Below, piece after piece: positions 22,785 through 31,344 of a stretch of DNA of 39,095 nt. A program made the translations under genes and the position numbers. Source of the DNA: Bradyrhizobium diversitatis (GTDB taxonomy: Bacteria; Pseudomonadota; Alphaproteobacteria; Rhizobiales; Xanthobacteraceae). How positions within the stretch are numbered: position 1 is the stretch's first letter; every line of letters begins with the position of its first letter. Below the pieces are notes generated by a model. The model saw nothing but the letters and a program-made list of their open reading frames with translations, searched no databases and had not been told where the DNA came from. The stretch is from positions 1 through 39,095 of the forward strand of contig NZ_JACEGD010000055.1 of the NCBI RefSeq assembly GCF_016031635.1. Reading direction: 5' to 3'.

Positions 22785-23969
22785 TCACATTGTCGCTTTC
22801 AGGGCAGCGAAGCCGCGATCGAGATCGGCCTTGAGATCATCGACGCTCTCGAGCCCGATGTGCAGACGCAGCGTCGGGCCGCCGGGCGCCCACTTGGTCG
22901 CGGTGCGATAGGCATCGCAATCGAAGGGGATCACGAGGCTCTCGAAGCCGCCCCAGGAGAAGCCCATGCCGAACAGCTTCAGCGTATCGAGCATGGTGTC
23001 GACCGCCTTCTGCGGCGCGGGCTTCAGCACGATGCTGAACAGGCCTGACGCACCGGTGAAGTCGCGCTTCCAGATCGCATGGCCGGGATCGGTTTCGAGC
23101 CCCGGATGCAGCACGCGCGCGACCTCGGGTCTGGCAGCGAGCCAGCGCGCCATGTCGAGCCCGGAGCGATGATGCTGCGCCAATCGCACCGACAGCGTGC
23201 GCAGTCCGCGCAGCGCCAGAAAGACGTCGTCGGGGCCCGCGCAGACGCCGAGCAGGCGGATGCCCTCGATGATCTGCGGCCAAGCCTTGGCATTGGCAGA
23301 AATCGTGCCGAACATGATATCGGAATGGCCGCCGATATATTTGGTGGCGGCCTGCATGCTGATGTCGACACCCTGCTCGAGCGAGCGGTGATAGAGCGGC
23401 GTCGCCCAGGTGTTGTCGTCGATGACGAGCGCGCCGCGCCCATGCGCGACCTCGGCGATGGCGCGGATGTCGGGCATCTCGAACGACTGCGAGCCCGGCG
23501 CCTCCACCAGCACCGCGCGGGTGTTGGGCTTGAACAGCTTGTCGATGCCGGCGCCGATCAGCGGATCGAAATAGGTGGTCTCGACGCCATAGCGGGCCAG
23601 CATGCCGTTGCAGAAATTGCGCGAAGGCCGGTAGACGTTATCGACGACCAGAATATGGTCGCCGGTCTTCAGTACCGAGAGCAGGGTGGTGGAGATCGCC
23701 GAAAGCCCGGAGGGCACGATGCCGACGCCGGCGCATTGCGGTCCCTCCAGCGCCATCAGCGTGTCCTGGAACGCCTTGGTCGTCGGGGTGCCGTGGCGGC
23801 CATACGTGAACTCGCCGCGATGGGCGTGCAGGTCCTCGGCGGTCGGATAGAGCACGGTCGAGCCGTGGAACACCGGCGGATTGACGAACCCCTTCTGCGC
23901 CTTGGTGTCGCGGCCGGAGGTGACCAGCCGGGTCTCGGCATGCTGCTGCTGGGGGTGCGAGGAATCCAT
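22785..23969 (-). CDS. metC: Cystathionine beta-lyase
   Basis: This 394-residue PLP enzyme cleaves cystathionine to homocysteine, ammonia and pyruvate in methionine synthesis. Motifs of the Cys/Met metabolism family are present: TYGRHGTPTTKAFQ near the N-terminus, PSGLSAI (about residue 86-92) for phosphate binding, Asp185 in VIDDNTWATPL, and the cofactor lysine Lys210 in AATKYIGGHSD. The 'NTWATP' and 'GHSD' versions are those of the beta-lyases rather than the gamma-synthases, and the length is normal. A promoter-like pair and a structured leader lie upstream (separate entries). It is transcribed away from aapJ. Confidence 0.93.
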   Translation of the reverse strand: MDSSHPQQQHAETRLVTSGRDTKAQKGFVNPPVFHGSTVLYPTAEDLHAHRGEFTYGRHGTPTTKAFQDTLMALEGPQCAGVGIVPSGLSAISTTLLSVLKTGDHILVVDNVYRPSRNFCNGMLARYGVETTYFDPLIGAGIDKLFKPNTRAVLVEAPGSQSFEMPDIRAIAEVAHGRGALVIDDNTWATPLYHRSLEQGVDISMQAATKYIGGHSDIMFGTISANAKAWPQIIEGIRLLGVCAGPDDVFLALRGLRTLSVRLAQHHRSGLDMARWLAARPEVARVLHPGLETDPGHAIWKRDFTGASGLFSIVLKPAPQKAVDTMLDTLKLFGMGFSWGGFESLVIPFDCDAYRTATKWAPGGPTLRLHIGLESVDDLKADLDRGFAALKATM

Positions 23970-24040
23970 GCGTCTGCTTTCAAAATCGCGTTTCCGCCGG
24001 GCGCGTTGCGCCCGCGGGCGGGCCGAAAGGCCGTCGTCGT

Positions 24041-24070
24041 TAATAACAGAACACAGAAGAGTCTCGTCAA
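24041..24070 (-). promoter_or_regulatory. Possible sigma-70-type promoter of metC
   Basis: On the minus strand TTGACG (24070-24065) and TTATTA (24046-24041) are separated by 18 bases, about 70 bases ahead of the metC start. The -35 is good and the -10 fair for an alphaproteobacterium. Confidence 0.4.
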
Positions 24071-24278
24071 CCCCTTGACCCGGCAGGCCAGTCGTTCTGT
24101 GATGCGCGGGTGCTATTCAGTCGCCGCATGTTGAGGGGCCTGCCGCGACCTTCGATCCAATGTCTGACCGGACCTTGCGCCACAGCCGTAATGGCGGGCG
24201 CCTGCGGCGGGGATTAAGGTATGGCCTCCCGGGATCGGCGGGTGTTCGGCAAGTGTTCCAGCATGACTCTTGCAAGGC

Positions 24279-24302
24279 TAGCCCTGGTACGATTAGCCCT
24301 GG
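24279..24302. repeat. 9-bp direct repeat upstream of aapJ
   Basis: TAGCCCTGG occurs at 24279-24287 and 24294-24302, 15 bases apart start to start, 65 bases ahead of aapJ. It may be part of a regulator site. No known consensus is matched. Confidence 0.35.
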
Positions 24303-24366
24303 CAGAGATGACCCCACAGACAACATTATTCCTGATCTTGAGACGACCTTGAAAGGCCCAAAGCCC

Positions 24367-25383
24367 ATGAAACGCGTAACCCTGGCTCTCACCCTTGCTC
24401 TCGCCGCCGGCCTCTCTGCCGAAGCCGCCGATGTGCAAACGCTCAAGACCGTCAAGGACCGGGGCATGCTGTCCTGCGGCGTCAGTCAGGGCTTGCCCGG
24501 CTTCTCCTCCCCGGATGACAAGGGCAACTGGACCGGCATCGACGTCGACGTCTGCCGCGCCATCGCGGGGGCGATCTTCAACGATCCGACCAAGGTCAAG
24601 TACGTGCCGCTGTCCGCCAAGGACCGCTTCACGGCGCTGCAATCCGGCGAGATCGACGTGCTCTCGCGCAACACCACCTGGACCATCTCGCGCGACACCT
24701 CGCTCGGCGCCAATTTCACCGGCGTGACCTATTATGACGGGCAGGGCTTCATGGTGAAGAAGTCCCTCAAGGTGAATTCGGCGCTCGAGCTCAACAGCGC
24801 ATCGGTCTGCGTGCAGACCGGCACCACCACCGAGCAGAATCTCGCCGACTACTTCAAGGCCAACAACATGAAGTACGAGGTGATCGCGTTCGCCACCAAC
24901 GACGAAACCGTCAAGGCCTACGAAGCCGGCCGTTGCGACGTCTTCACCACCGACCAGTCGGGCCTGTACGCCAATCGTCTGAAGCTCGCCAGTCCCAACG
25001 ACCACATGGTGCTCCCCGAGATCATCTCGAAGGAACCGCTCGGTCCGATGGTGCGCCACGGCGACGACCAGTGGTTCGACATCGTGAAATGGACGCTGTT
25101 TGCGATGATCACCGCTGAAGAGCTCGGCGTCACCTCGAAGAACGTCGACGAGAAGGCGAAACTGGAAAATCCGGAACTGAAGCGCGTGCTCGGCAGCGAC
25201 GGCAATTTCGGCGAACAGCTCGGTCTGACCAAGGATTGGGTGGTGCGGATCGTGAAGGCGGTCGGCAATTACGGAGAGGTGTTCGACCGCAACGTCGGCG
25301 CGGGCTCGCCGCTCGCCATCAATCGCGGTCTCAACAATCTCTGGAATAAAGGCGGTCTTCAGTACGCGCCGCCGATCCGCTGA
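24367..25383 (+). CDS. aapJ: General L-amino acid ABC transporter, binding protein
   Basis: This 338-residue periplasmic protein binds amino acids for the Aap system. It has a signal peptide (residues 1-20, cut after GLSAEA). The mature part begins 'ADVQTLKTVKDRGMLSCGVS', characteristic of AapJ/YhdW. It keeps the family-specific 'DVDVCRAIAGAIF', 'SRNTTWTISRD' and 'YDGQGFMVKKSL' stretches and the C-terminal 'NRGLNNLWNKGGLQYAPPIR'. The ATG at 24367 follows GAAAGG. The open frame extends 69 codons further upstream, but those residues do not look like protein. It heads a four-gene operon of standard aapJQMP order. In Rhizobium this system moves a wide range of L-amino acids. Confidence 0.95.
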   Translation: MKRVTLALTLALAAGLSAEAADVQTLKTVKDRGMLSCGVSQGLPGFSSPDDKGNWTGIDVDVCRAIAGAIFNDPTKVKYVPLSAKDRFTALQSGEIDVLSRNTTWTISRDTSLGANFTGVTYYDGQGFMVKKSLKVNSALELNSASVCVQTGTTTEQNLADYFKANNMKYEVIAFATNDETVKAYEAGRCDVFTTDQSGLYANRLKLASPNDHMVLPEIISKEPLGPMVRHGDDQWFDIVKWTLFAMITAEELGVTSKNVDEKAKLENPELKRVLGSDGNFGEQLGLTKDWVVRIVKAVGNYGEVFDRNVGAGSPLAINRGLNNLWNKGGLQYAPPIR

Positions 25384-25406
25384 TCACCCGATCGGCCGGC
25401 AACGGC

Positions 25407-26612
25407 ATGAGCACCGAGGCCCGAAAACCGCCGGCCCAGAGTGCGCTGAAGATCCGGCGCATCCTGGGCGGCAAGGCAGGCTGGAACGGCGTTGCCGTCC
25501 AGTTCGCCTTCGCGGCGATCCTGGGCTGGATCGGCTATGAAATCGTCTCCAATGCCCGCGCCAACCTCGAGAACCAGCACATCGCCGCCGGCTTCGGCTT
25601 CCTCAGGAACAATGCCGGCTTCGACGTCAACCAGACCCTGATCCCCTATACCGGCTCGGACACGTTCCTGCGCGTGTTCGTCGTCGGGTTGCTGAACACG
25701 CTCGTCGTCTCGGTGGTGGGCATCGTCTTCGCCACCGTGATCGGCTTCATCGTCGCGCTGTGCCGGCTGTCGCCCAATTGGCTGCTGTCGCGCGTCGGCG
25801 AGATCTATGTCGAGGTCATCCGCAACCTGCCGGTGCTGTTCCAGATCCTGTTCTGGTACCTCGCGGTGCTCGCGGCCCTGCCCAATCCGCGGCAGAGCAT
25901 TTCCCTGTTCGGCATCGCGTTCATCAGCAATCGAGGCCTCGTCGTTCCCAGCCCGATCGGTCAGAGCGGTCTCGTGCCGTTCCTGGCGATGCTGGTGTTC
26001 GGCATCGTGGCGTCACTGGCCCTGCGCTTCCATGCGCGGCGCGCGCTGTTCCAGGAAGGGCGCATGATCCGGATCTGGCCCTATGTGCTGGGCCTGCTGT
26101 TCGGGCTGCCAGTCGCGACCATGCTGGTGTTCGGCTTGCCCTTCACCTTCGAGCTGCCGCAGCTCAAGGGCTTCAACTTCGCGGGCGGCTCGCGTATCAT
26201 CCCGGAATTCGTGGCGCTGACGGTGGCGCTGTCGTCCTATACCGCCGCCTTCATCGCCGAGATCGTGCGCGCCGGCATCCTGTCCGTTCATAAGGGACAG
26301 ATGGAGGCGGGAGCCTCGCTCGGTCTCAGCCGAGGCGCCACGCTCCGCCTGATCGTCGTGCCGCAGGCCATGCGCGTCATCGTGCCGCCGCTGACCAACC
26401 AGTACCTCAATCTCACCAAGAACTCGTCGCTGGCGGTCGCGATCGGCTATCCCGACCTGGTGTCGGTGTTCGCCGGCACGTCGCTGAGCCAGACCGGGCA
26501 GGCGATCGAGATCATCGCGATGACGATGGGCATCTATCTCCTGATCTCGCTGCTCACCAGCGCCGTCATGAGCGTCTACGGTTGGCGCGTCAGCCGGAGC
26601 CTCGGCGCATGA
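25407..26612 (+). CDS. aapQ: General L-amino acid ABC transporter, permease AapQ
   Basis: This 401-residue inner-membrane permease forms the channel with AapM. The N-terminal half has the AapQ-specific periplasmic loop 'GFLRNNAGFDVNQTLIPYTG' (about 64-83). The conserved 'TLVVSVVGIVFATVIGF' helix follows, then the EAA loop 'EAGASLGLSRGATLRLIVVP' starting at Glu300, which contacts the AapP ATPase. Its length matches known AapQ proteins at about 400. It begins 23 bases after aapJ, and its TGA overlaps the aapM ATG. Confidence 0.95.
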   Translation: MSTEARKPPAQSALKIRRILGGKAGWNGVAVQFAFAAILGWIGYEIVSNARANLENQHIAAGFGFLRNNAGFDVNQTLIPYTGSDTFLRVFVVGLLNTLVVSVVGIVFATVIGFIVALCRLSPNWLLSRVGEIYVEVIRNLPVLFQILFWYLAVLAALPNPRQSISLFGIAFISNRGLVVPSPIGQSGLVPFLAMLVFGIVASLALRFHARRALFQEGRMIRIWPYVLGLLFGLPVATMLVFGLPFTFELPQLKGFNFAGGSRIIPEFVALTVALSSYTAAFIAEIVRAGILSVHKGQMEAGASLGLSRGATLRLIVVPQAMRVIVPPLTNQYLNLTKNSSLAVAIGYPDLVSVFAGTSLSQTGQAIEIIAMTMGIYLLISLLTSAVMSVYGWRVSRSLGA

Positions 26613-28129
26613 CCGATATCAGCTCAAGCAGCTTCGTCCGCCAGGACCTGCTCGCCGAGCGGCCCGCGCCGATCAAGACCACGGGCTTCATCGGCCTGGT
26701 GCGTACGCGCCTGTTCAACTCGCCGACCAATATCCTGCTCACGATCGTGGGCGCCTTGCTGCTCTGGTTCACCGTCATTCCCTCCGTCAGGTTCCTGATA
26801 GTCGATGCGGTCTGGAGCGGCCAGGACCGCACCGCGTGCCTCGCCGAGAACGCCGGCTTTGCTGTCGGTGCCTGCTGGCCCTACATCCAGGCGAAACTGC
26901 CGCAGCTCATCTACGGCTTCTATCCCGAGGCGGAGCGCTGGCGGGTCGACCTCACGATGTTGCTCGCGGTCGTGCTGCTGCTTCCGCTGCTCGTTCCGCG
27001 GCTGCCGGCGAAGGGTCTGAACGCGGGCCTGTTCTTCGTTGCCTTTCCGGTGGTCGCATTCTTCCTGCTGCACGGCGGCGGCATCAAGGGCTTCGGCCTG
27101 AGCTGGACGGCCGGCCTGCTGCAACTGTTCGACGAGAGCATCATCGGTGCCGGGCAGGCGCTCCTCAGTCTCAGCAAGACGTCCGCCATCGCACCGTTGC
27201 TGTGGGTTGTCGGAAGCCTCATCGTGCTGGTCGGCACGGCGATCTCCTGGCTGATCTTTCCGCTCACCTGGCTGCGCGACTATGTCCAGGTGATGGGGCA
27301 GCCGGTCTGGGCCGATTTCGGCATCACTGCCGCGATTGTCAGCCTGATCGCGTTCTTTCTTGCTGGCGGCATTCGCACCGGCGGGCGGGCTCTGGCATCC
27401 AGCATCGCCATCTTCATTGCCATCGCGATCGTCATCAAGCTGATGGGCCTGGACCGCGGCGGATTGCCGATCGTGACGACCAATCTATGGGGCGGCCTCC
27501 TGGTGACATTGGTGGTCTCCGTCACCGGCATCGTCACTTCGCTGCCGATCGGCATCGCGCTGGCGCTCGGCCGCCGCTCCACCATTCCCTTGATCCGGAT
27601 CTTCTCGATCGCCTTCATCGAGTTCTGGCGCGGTGTGCCGCTGATCACCGTGCTGTTCTTCGCCACCTACATGCTGCCCCTGTTCTTGCCCGGCAATTTC
27701 ACCGTCGACGGCCTGGTCCGGGCGCTGATCGGCATCGCGCTGTTCACCGGCGCCTACCAGGCCGAGAACGTCCGCGGCGGCCTCGCTGCGATCCCGCGCG
27801 GGCAGGGCGAGGCGGCCGCCGCCCTCGGACTGTCGTGGTGGAAGACGACCTCGTTGATCGTGCTCCCGCAGGCGCTGCGTCACGTCATTCCGAACCTCGT
27901 CAACAGCTTCATCTCGCTGTTCAAGGACACCTCGCTGGTTTCGATCGTGGCACTGTTCGATCTCCTGGGCTCGCTTCGCGCCTCGTTCTCGGATCCGAAA
28001 TGGTCGACGCCGTCGACCGCATTCACCGGCTTCGCCTTCGCCGGGATCATCTACTTCATCTTCTGCTTTGGAATGTCGCGCTACTCGCTGTTCGTCGAGC
28101 GCCGCCTCAACGCCCACCGCCGCAGCTGA
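26609..28129 (+). CDS. aapM: General L-amino acid ABC transporter, permease AapM (extended)
   Basis: This 506-residue permease pairs with AapQ. The N-terminal part (ACLAENAGFAVGACWPYIQA, YGFYPEAERWRVDL) and the C-terminal half (from DRGGLPIVTTNLWGGLLVT, with the EAA loop 'EAAAALGLSWWKTTSLIVLP' from Glu401) are typical of AapM/YhdY. Between about residues 158 and 280 lies an additional hydrophobic region with around three extra helices. AapM and YhdY proteins I remember, at 365-385 residues, lack it. The start at 26609 is set by the ATGA overlap with aapQ and begins MTDISSSSFVRQDLL. Confidence 0.92.
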   Translation: MTDISSSSFVRQDLLAERPAPIKTTGFIGLVRTRLFNSPTNILLTIVGALLLWFTVIPSVRFLIVDAVWSGQDRTACLAENAGFAVGACWPYIQAKLPQLIYGFYPEAERWRVDLTMLLAVVLLLPLLVPRLPAKGLNAGLFFVAFPVVAFFLLHGGGIKGFGLSWTAGLLQLFDESIIGAGQALLSLSKTSAIAPLLWVVGSLIVLVGTAISWLIFPLTWLRDYVQVMGQPVWADFGITAAIVSLIAFFLAGGIRTGGRALASSIAIFIAIAIVIKLMGLDRGGLPIVTTNLWGGLLVTLVVSVTGIVTSLPIGIALALGRRSTIPLIRIFSIAFIEFWRGVPLITVLFFATYMLPLFLPGNFTVDGLVRALIGIALFTGAYQAENVRGGLAAIPRGQGEAAAALGLSWWKTTSLIVLPQALRHVIPNLVNSFISLFKDTSLVSIVALFDLLGSLRASFSDPKWSTPSTAFTGFAFAGIIYFIFCFGMSRYSLFVERRLNAHRRS

Positions 28130-28140
28130 TCGAGGCCACC

Positions 28141-28878
28141 ATGTCCGAGCCCATCGTCAAGATTTCCGGCCTCAACAAGTGGTACGGCGAATTCCATGTC
28201 CTGCGGGACATCGACCTGGCGGTCGCGAAGGGCGAGCGCATCGTGATCTGCGGGCCCTCGGGCTCGGGCAAGTCGACCTTGATCCGCTGCATCAATGCGC
28301 TGGAGGAATTCCAGGAGGGCGAGATCGTCGTCGACGGCATCGAGCTCGGTCCCAACCTCAAGCATGTCGATGCCGTGCGTCGCGAAGTCGGCATGGTGTT
28401 CCAGAGCTTCAATCTGTTCCCGCATCTGACCGTGCTCGACAATTGCACGCTGGCGCCGATCTGGGTCCGCAACATCCCCAAGAAGGACGCCGAGGCGACC
28501 GCGATGAAATTCCTGGAGCGGGTCAAGATCCCGCACCAGGCCAACAAGTTTCCGGGGCAGATGTCCGGCGGCCAGCAGCAGCGCGTCGCGATCGCCCGCG
28601 CGCTGACCATGAACCCGAAGGTGATGCTGTTCGACGAGCCGACCTCGGCGCTCGACCCCGAGATGGTCAAGGAGGTCCTCGACACCATGGTCGATCTCGC
28701 CGAGGAGGGCATGACCATGCTCGTCGTCACCCACGAGATGGGCTTTGCCCGCGAGGTCGCCAACCGCGTCGTGTTCATGGACGCCGGCCAGATCATCGAG
28801 GCCAACACGCCGAGAGAATTCTTCGCCGCCCCACGGCATGCCCGCACCAAACTGTTCCTGAGCCAGATCCTGCGGTGA
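28141..28878 (+). CDS. aapP: General L-amino acid ABC transporter, ATPase AapP
   Basis: This 245-residue ATPase powers the AapJQM system. It carries Walker A GPSGSGKST (about 38-46), the Q-loop in 'VFQSFNLFPHLTVL', signature MSGGQQQR, Walker B VMLFDEPTSALD and the switch His in VTHEMGFA, all intact. The ATG at 28141 is 11 bases after the aapM stop. A short hairpin (28890-28905, CCGGCG/CGCCGG) without a T-run follows the stop. This ends the aapJQMP operon. Confidence 0.96.
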   Translation: MSEPIVKISGLNKWYGEFHVLRDIDLAVAKGERIVICGPSGSGKSTLIRCINALEEFQEGEIVVDGIELGPNLKHVDAVRREVGMVFQSFNLFPHLTVLDNCTLAPIWVRNIPKKDAEATAMKFLERVKIPHQANKFPGQMSGGQQQRVAIARALTMNPKVMLFDEPTSALDPEMVKEVLDTMVDLAEEGMTMLVVTHEMGFAREVANRVVFMDAGQIIEANTPREFFAAPRHARTKLFLSQILR

Positions 28879-28979
28879 GCCCCCGCAACCCGGCGGCCTC
28901 GCCGGTCTGACCGCCGCCGCAAGCTTGGCACCATGCGAATCAGCTCGTCTCTTTTCGGACCATCCTCCGGAGAGAAACC

Positions 28980-31220
28980 TTGCAGAGCAGTCTCGGCGCG
29001 CGCGCATACCAGAACGCGCGATTGCAGAAGAAGTTGAGGAAGCAGGCGGACGCCGTCATGTCCTTCGCGGTCGAGGCACTCGGGCAGGGCAGACCTGCCG
29101 AGGCCGAGGAACTCTGCCGCGAGATTTTGAAAGAGGTTCCGGATCATTTCCACGCCACGCACCTGCTCGGCCTGCGCGCGTTCGACGGTGGCCGGCTCGA
29201 TGAGGCGGAATTCCTGCTCGAGCGCGCGATTGCGCTCGACCCGCGTTCACCCGACGCCCATGGCAATCTCGGGGCCGTGTACTTCGCTCTCCAGAAATTT
29301 CAGGCCGCCCGCGCGTGCCAGGAGAAGGCGATAGCGCTGAAGCCGAATTGTCCGATCACCCTGACCAATCTCGGCAATACGCTGCTGCACATCGGTCTCG
29401 GCGAAGAGGCGATCGGACTGCACGACCGCGCGATCAGGCTGAAGCCGGACTATGCGGATGCATTTTGCAACCGCGGCATGGCGGAGCTGATGACCGGCAA
29501 ATTCGAGCGCGCCAAGGAGAGCTTCGATCGCGCCCTATCGCTTCAGCCGCGCCATGCCGAGGCAATAGCCGGCAGGGGCATGGTGAGCCTCGAACTCAGG
29601 CACTTCAACGCGGCTGCCGCCGCCCTCGACGCAGCGCTCGCGATCAAGCCAGGGTCACCCAGGATTCTGCTGCAGCGCGGACGGCTCAATCTGAGCCTGT
29701 CCCGGCTGGAGCAGGCGGCAGCGGACCTCGATGCGGCGCTGACGCAATCGCCACGGCTCGAGGTCGCGCTGTGCTGGAGGGCGCAAATCGACATCCTCGT
29801 GGGGAACACGGCGCGGGCGATGGTGGGCGTCAAGACGCTGCTCGAGGTCAATCCGCGCTCGGAGATGGGATTGGCGCTTCTTGCGGCTTGCCACGTGAAC
29901 CAGGGAGACATCGCGACGGCGCTCGCGCATCTCGATGCGGCGCTGGAGATCGCGCCGGACTTTCCGGAGGCGATCGGATACAGGATTTTCGTGCTGGATT
30001 ATCTGCCGCAGGCCGATTTCGTAGTCCAGCAGGCGGCCCGAAAATACTGGTGGGATGCGATCGGCGCCAAGTTGCCGAGAAGGACGCTTGCGCCGCGCAA
30101 GCTCGATCCGGACAGGCGGATCGTCATCGGCTATGTCGCGTCCGAATTCAGGCGCCACTCGGCAGCGTATTCGCTGTTGCCGGTGCTGCGCCATCATGAT
30201 CACGCCAGGTTCAAGATCGTCTGCTATTCCTGCTGGCCGTCGCAGGACGAGATGACCGAACAGTTCAAGCCTTTGGCGGACGTCTGGGTCGATGCCGCGC
30301 AGCTTTCGGACGACGAACTGGCTGATCGTATCCAGGTCGATGGGATCGATATCCTGATCGACGTATCAGGACATACGACCGGCAGCCGGCTCCATGTCTT
30401 CGCCCGCAAGCCGGCCCCGATCCAGGTCACGGGCTTCGGACATGCCACCGGGACCGGCCTTCAGACCATGGACTATGTGCTCGCGGATCCGGTCTTCATT
30501 CCGCCATCCGCGCGCCATCTGCTGGCTGAGAAGGTTCACGATCTGCCGTGCCTGATCACGATCGATCCCATCCTGGATGCGCCGCCTTCTGAGCTCCCCA
30601 TGCTCCGCAACGGCCATGTGACCTTCGGCGTGTTCAACCGCATCTTCAAGATCTCGGACGAGGCCATCGGTGTGTGGTCGAAGGTGATGCGCACGGTGAC
30701 CGGATCGAAGATCATCATCAAGAACGGATTGCTGGACGATCCTATGCTGCGCGACCGCCTGATTGCGCGGTTCGTGGAGCAGGGCATCGCCGAGGACAAC
30801 GTCGTCTGCATGGGCTCGACCCCGCGCGCCGAGCATCTGCAGGCCTTCGCGAAGGTCGACATCTCGCTGGATACCTTCCCGCAAAACGGCGGCATCAGCA
30901 CCTGGGAATCGCTCTATGCTGGCGTTCCGGTCGTCGCCAAGCTCGGGAGGGGCGCCTCGTCGCGCGCCGGCGGGTCGATCGTCGCGGCCGTCGGTCTTGG
31001 AGACTGGGTCGCCGAGGATGACGAAGGCTATGCCGCGATCGCGTGCAAATATGCGGCGCAACCGGCTCATCTGGCGAAACTGCGCGCAGAACTGCCGGCC
31101 GGGATCGCGGCCTCGCCCGCCGGCAACGTCGAGATCTACACGCGCGAGGTCGAGGCGGGCTATCGCCAGTTCTGGCGCGACTATTGCGCTGCGGCCCCGG
31201 AAGGCGGGGACCTAGCGTAG
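28980..31220 (+). CDS. TPR / GT41 (O-GlcNAc transferase-like) protein, copy 1
   Basis: This 746-residue cytosolic protein starts with TTG, preceded by CGGAGAGA. Residues 24-340 are tetratricopeptide repeats (for example 'AIGLHDRAIRLKPDYADAFC'). From about residue 378 the protein matches the catalytic region of O-GlcNAc transferase/SPINDLY (GT41). It shows 'RIVIGYVASEFRRHSAA' with His393 at the place of the catalytic-site His, 'PIQVTGFGHATGTGLQTMDY', 'FNRIFKISDEAIGVWSKVM' and 'LDTFPQNGGISTWESLYAGV'. It would glycosylate proteins from a nucleotide sugar; sugar and targets are unknown. A close paralogue follows in tandem. The start is supported because the paralogue has the same TTG and the same N-terminal residues. 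Confidence 0.9.
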   Translation: MQSSLGARAYQNARLQKKLRKQADAVMSFAVEALGQGRPAEAEELCREILKEVPDHFHATHLLGLRAFDGGRLDEAEFLLERAIALDPRSPDAHGNLGAVYFALQKFQAARACQEKAIALKPNCPITLTNLGNTLLHIGLGEEAIGLHDRAIRLKPDYADAFCNRGMAELMTGKFERAKESFDRALSLQPRHAEAIAGRGMVSLELRHFNAAAAALDAALAIKPGSPRILLQRGRLNLSLSRLEQAAADLDAALTQSPRLEVALCWRAQIDILVGNTARAMVGVKTLLEVNPRSEMGLALLAACHVNQGDIATALAHLDAALEIAPDFPEAIGYRIFVLDYLPQADFVVQQAARKYWWDAIGAKLPRRTLAPRKLDPDRRIVIGYVASEFRRHSAAYSLLPVLRHHDHARFKIVCYSCWPSQDEMTEQFKPLADVWVDAAQLSDDELADRIQVDGIDILIDVSGHTTGSRLHVFARKPAPIQVTGFGHATGTGLQTMDYVLADPVFIPPSARHLLAEKVHDLPCLITIDPILDAPPSELPMLRNGHVTFGVFNRIFKISDEAIGVWSKVMRTVTGSKIIIKNGLLDDPMLRDRLIARFVEQGIAEDNVVCMGSTPRAEHLQAFAKVDISLDTFPQNGGISTWESLYAGVPVVAKLGRGASSRAGGSIVAAVGLGDWVAEDDEGYAAIACKYAAQPAHLAKLRAELPAGIAASPAGNVEIYTREVEAGYRQFWRDYCAAAPEGGDLA

Positions 31221-31344
31221 GCCGGGGGCCAGATCTCGCCCTGAGCATCGGGAAACCCCGGGGGCCTCGCCGCTTCAGCCGACCGGGCGGCCTTGACGAC
31301 GAATCAGCTAGACTCTCCGTGCGGCCATCCTTCGGAGAGCAACC

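Larger units (their letters stand above)
23970..24366. other. Divergent intergenic region, metC / aapJ
   Basis: This 397-base stretch carries the leaders of both genes. On the metC side are two hairpins, GGGCGC-GTT-GCGCCC at 23999-24013 and GGCC-GAAA-GGCC at 24021-24032, and a possible promoter at 24041-24070. On the aapJ side is a 9-bp direct repeat at 24279-24302. I looked for a SAM-II riboswitch ahead of metC and did not find its conserved bases. Confidence 0.6.

Noticed and set aside
23970..24070. SAM-II riboswitch ahead of metC
   Set aside because: Looked for because metC leaders in alphaproteobacteria may carry one; the conserved core bases were not found.
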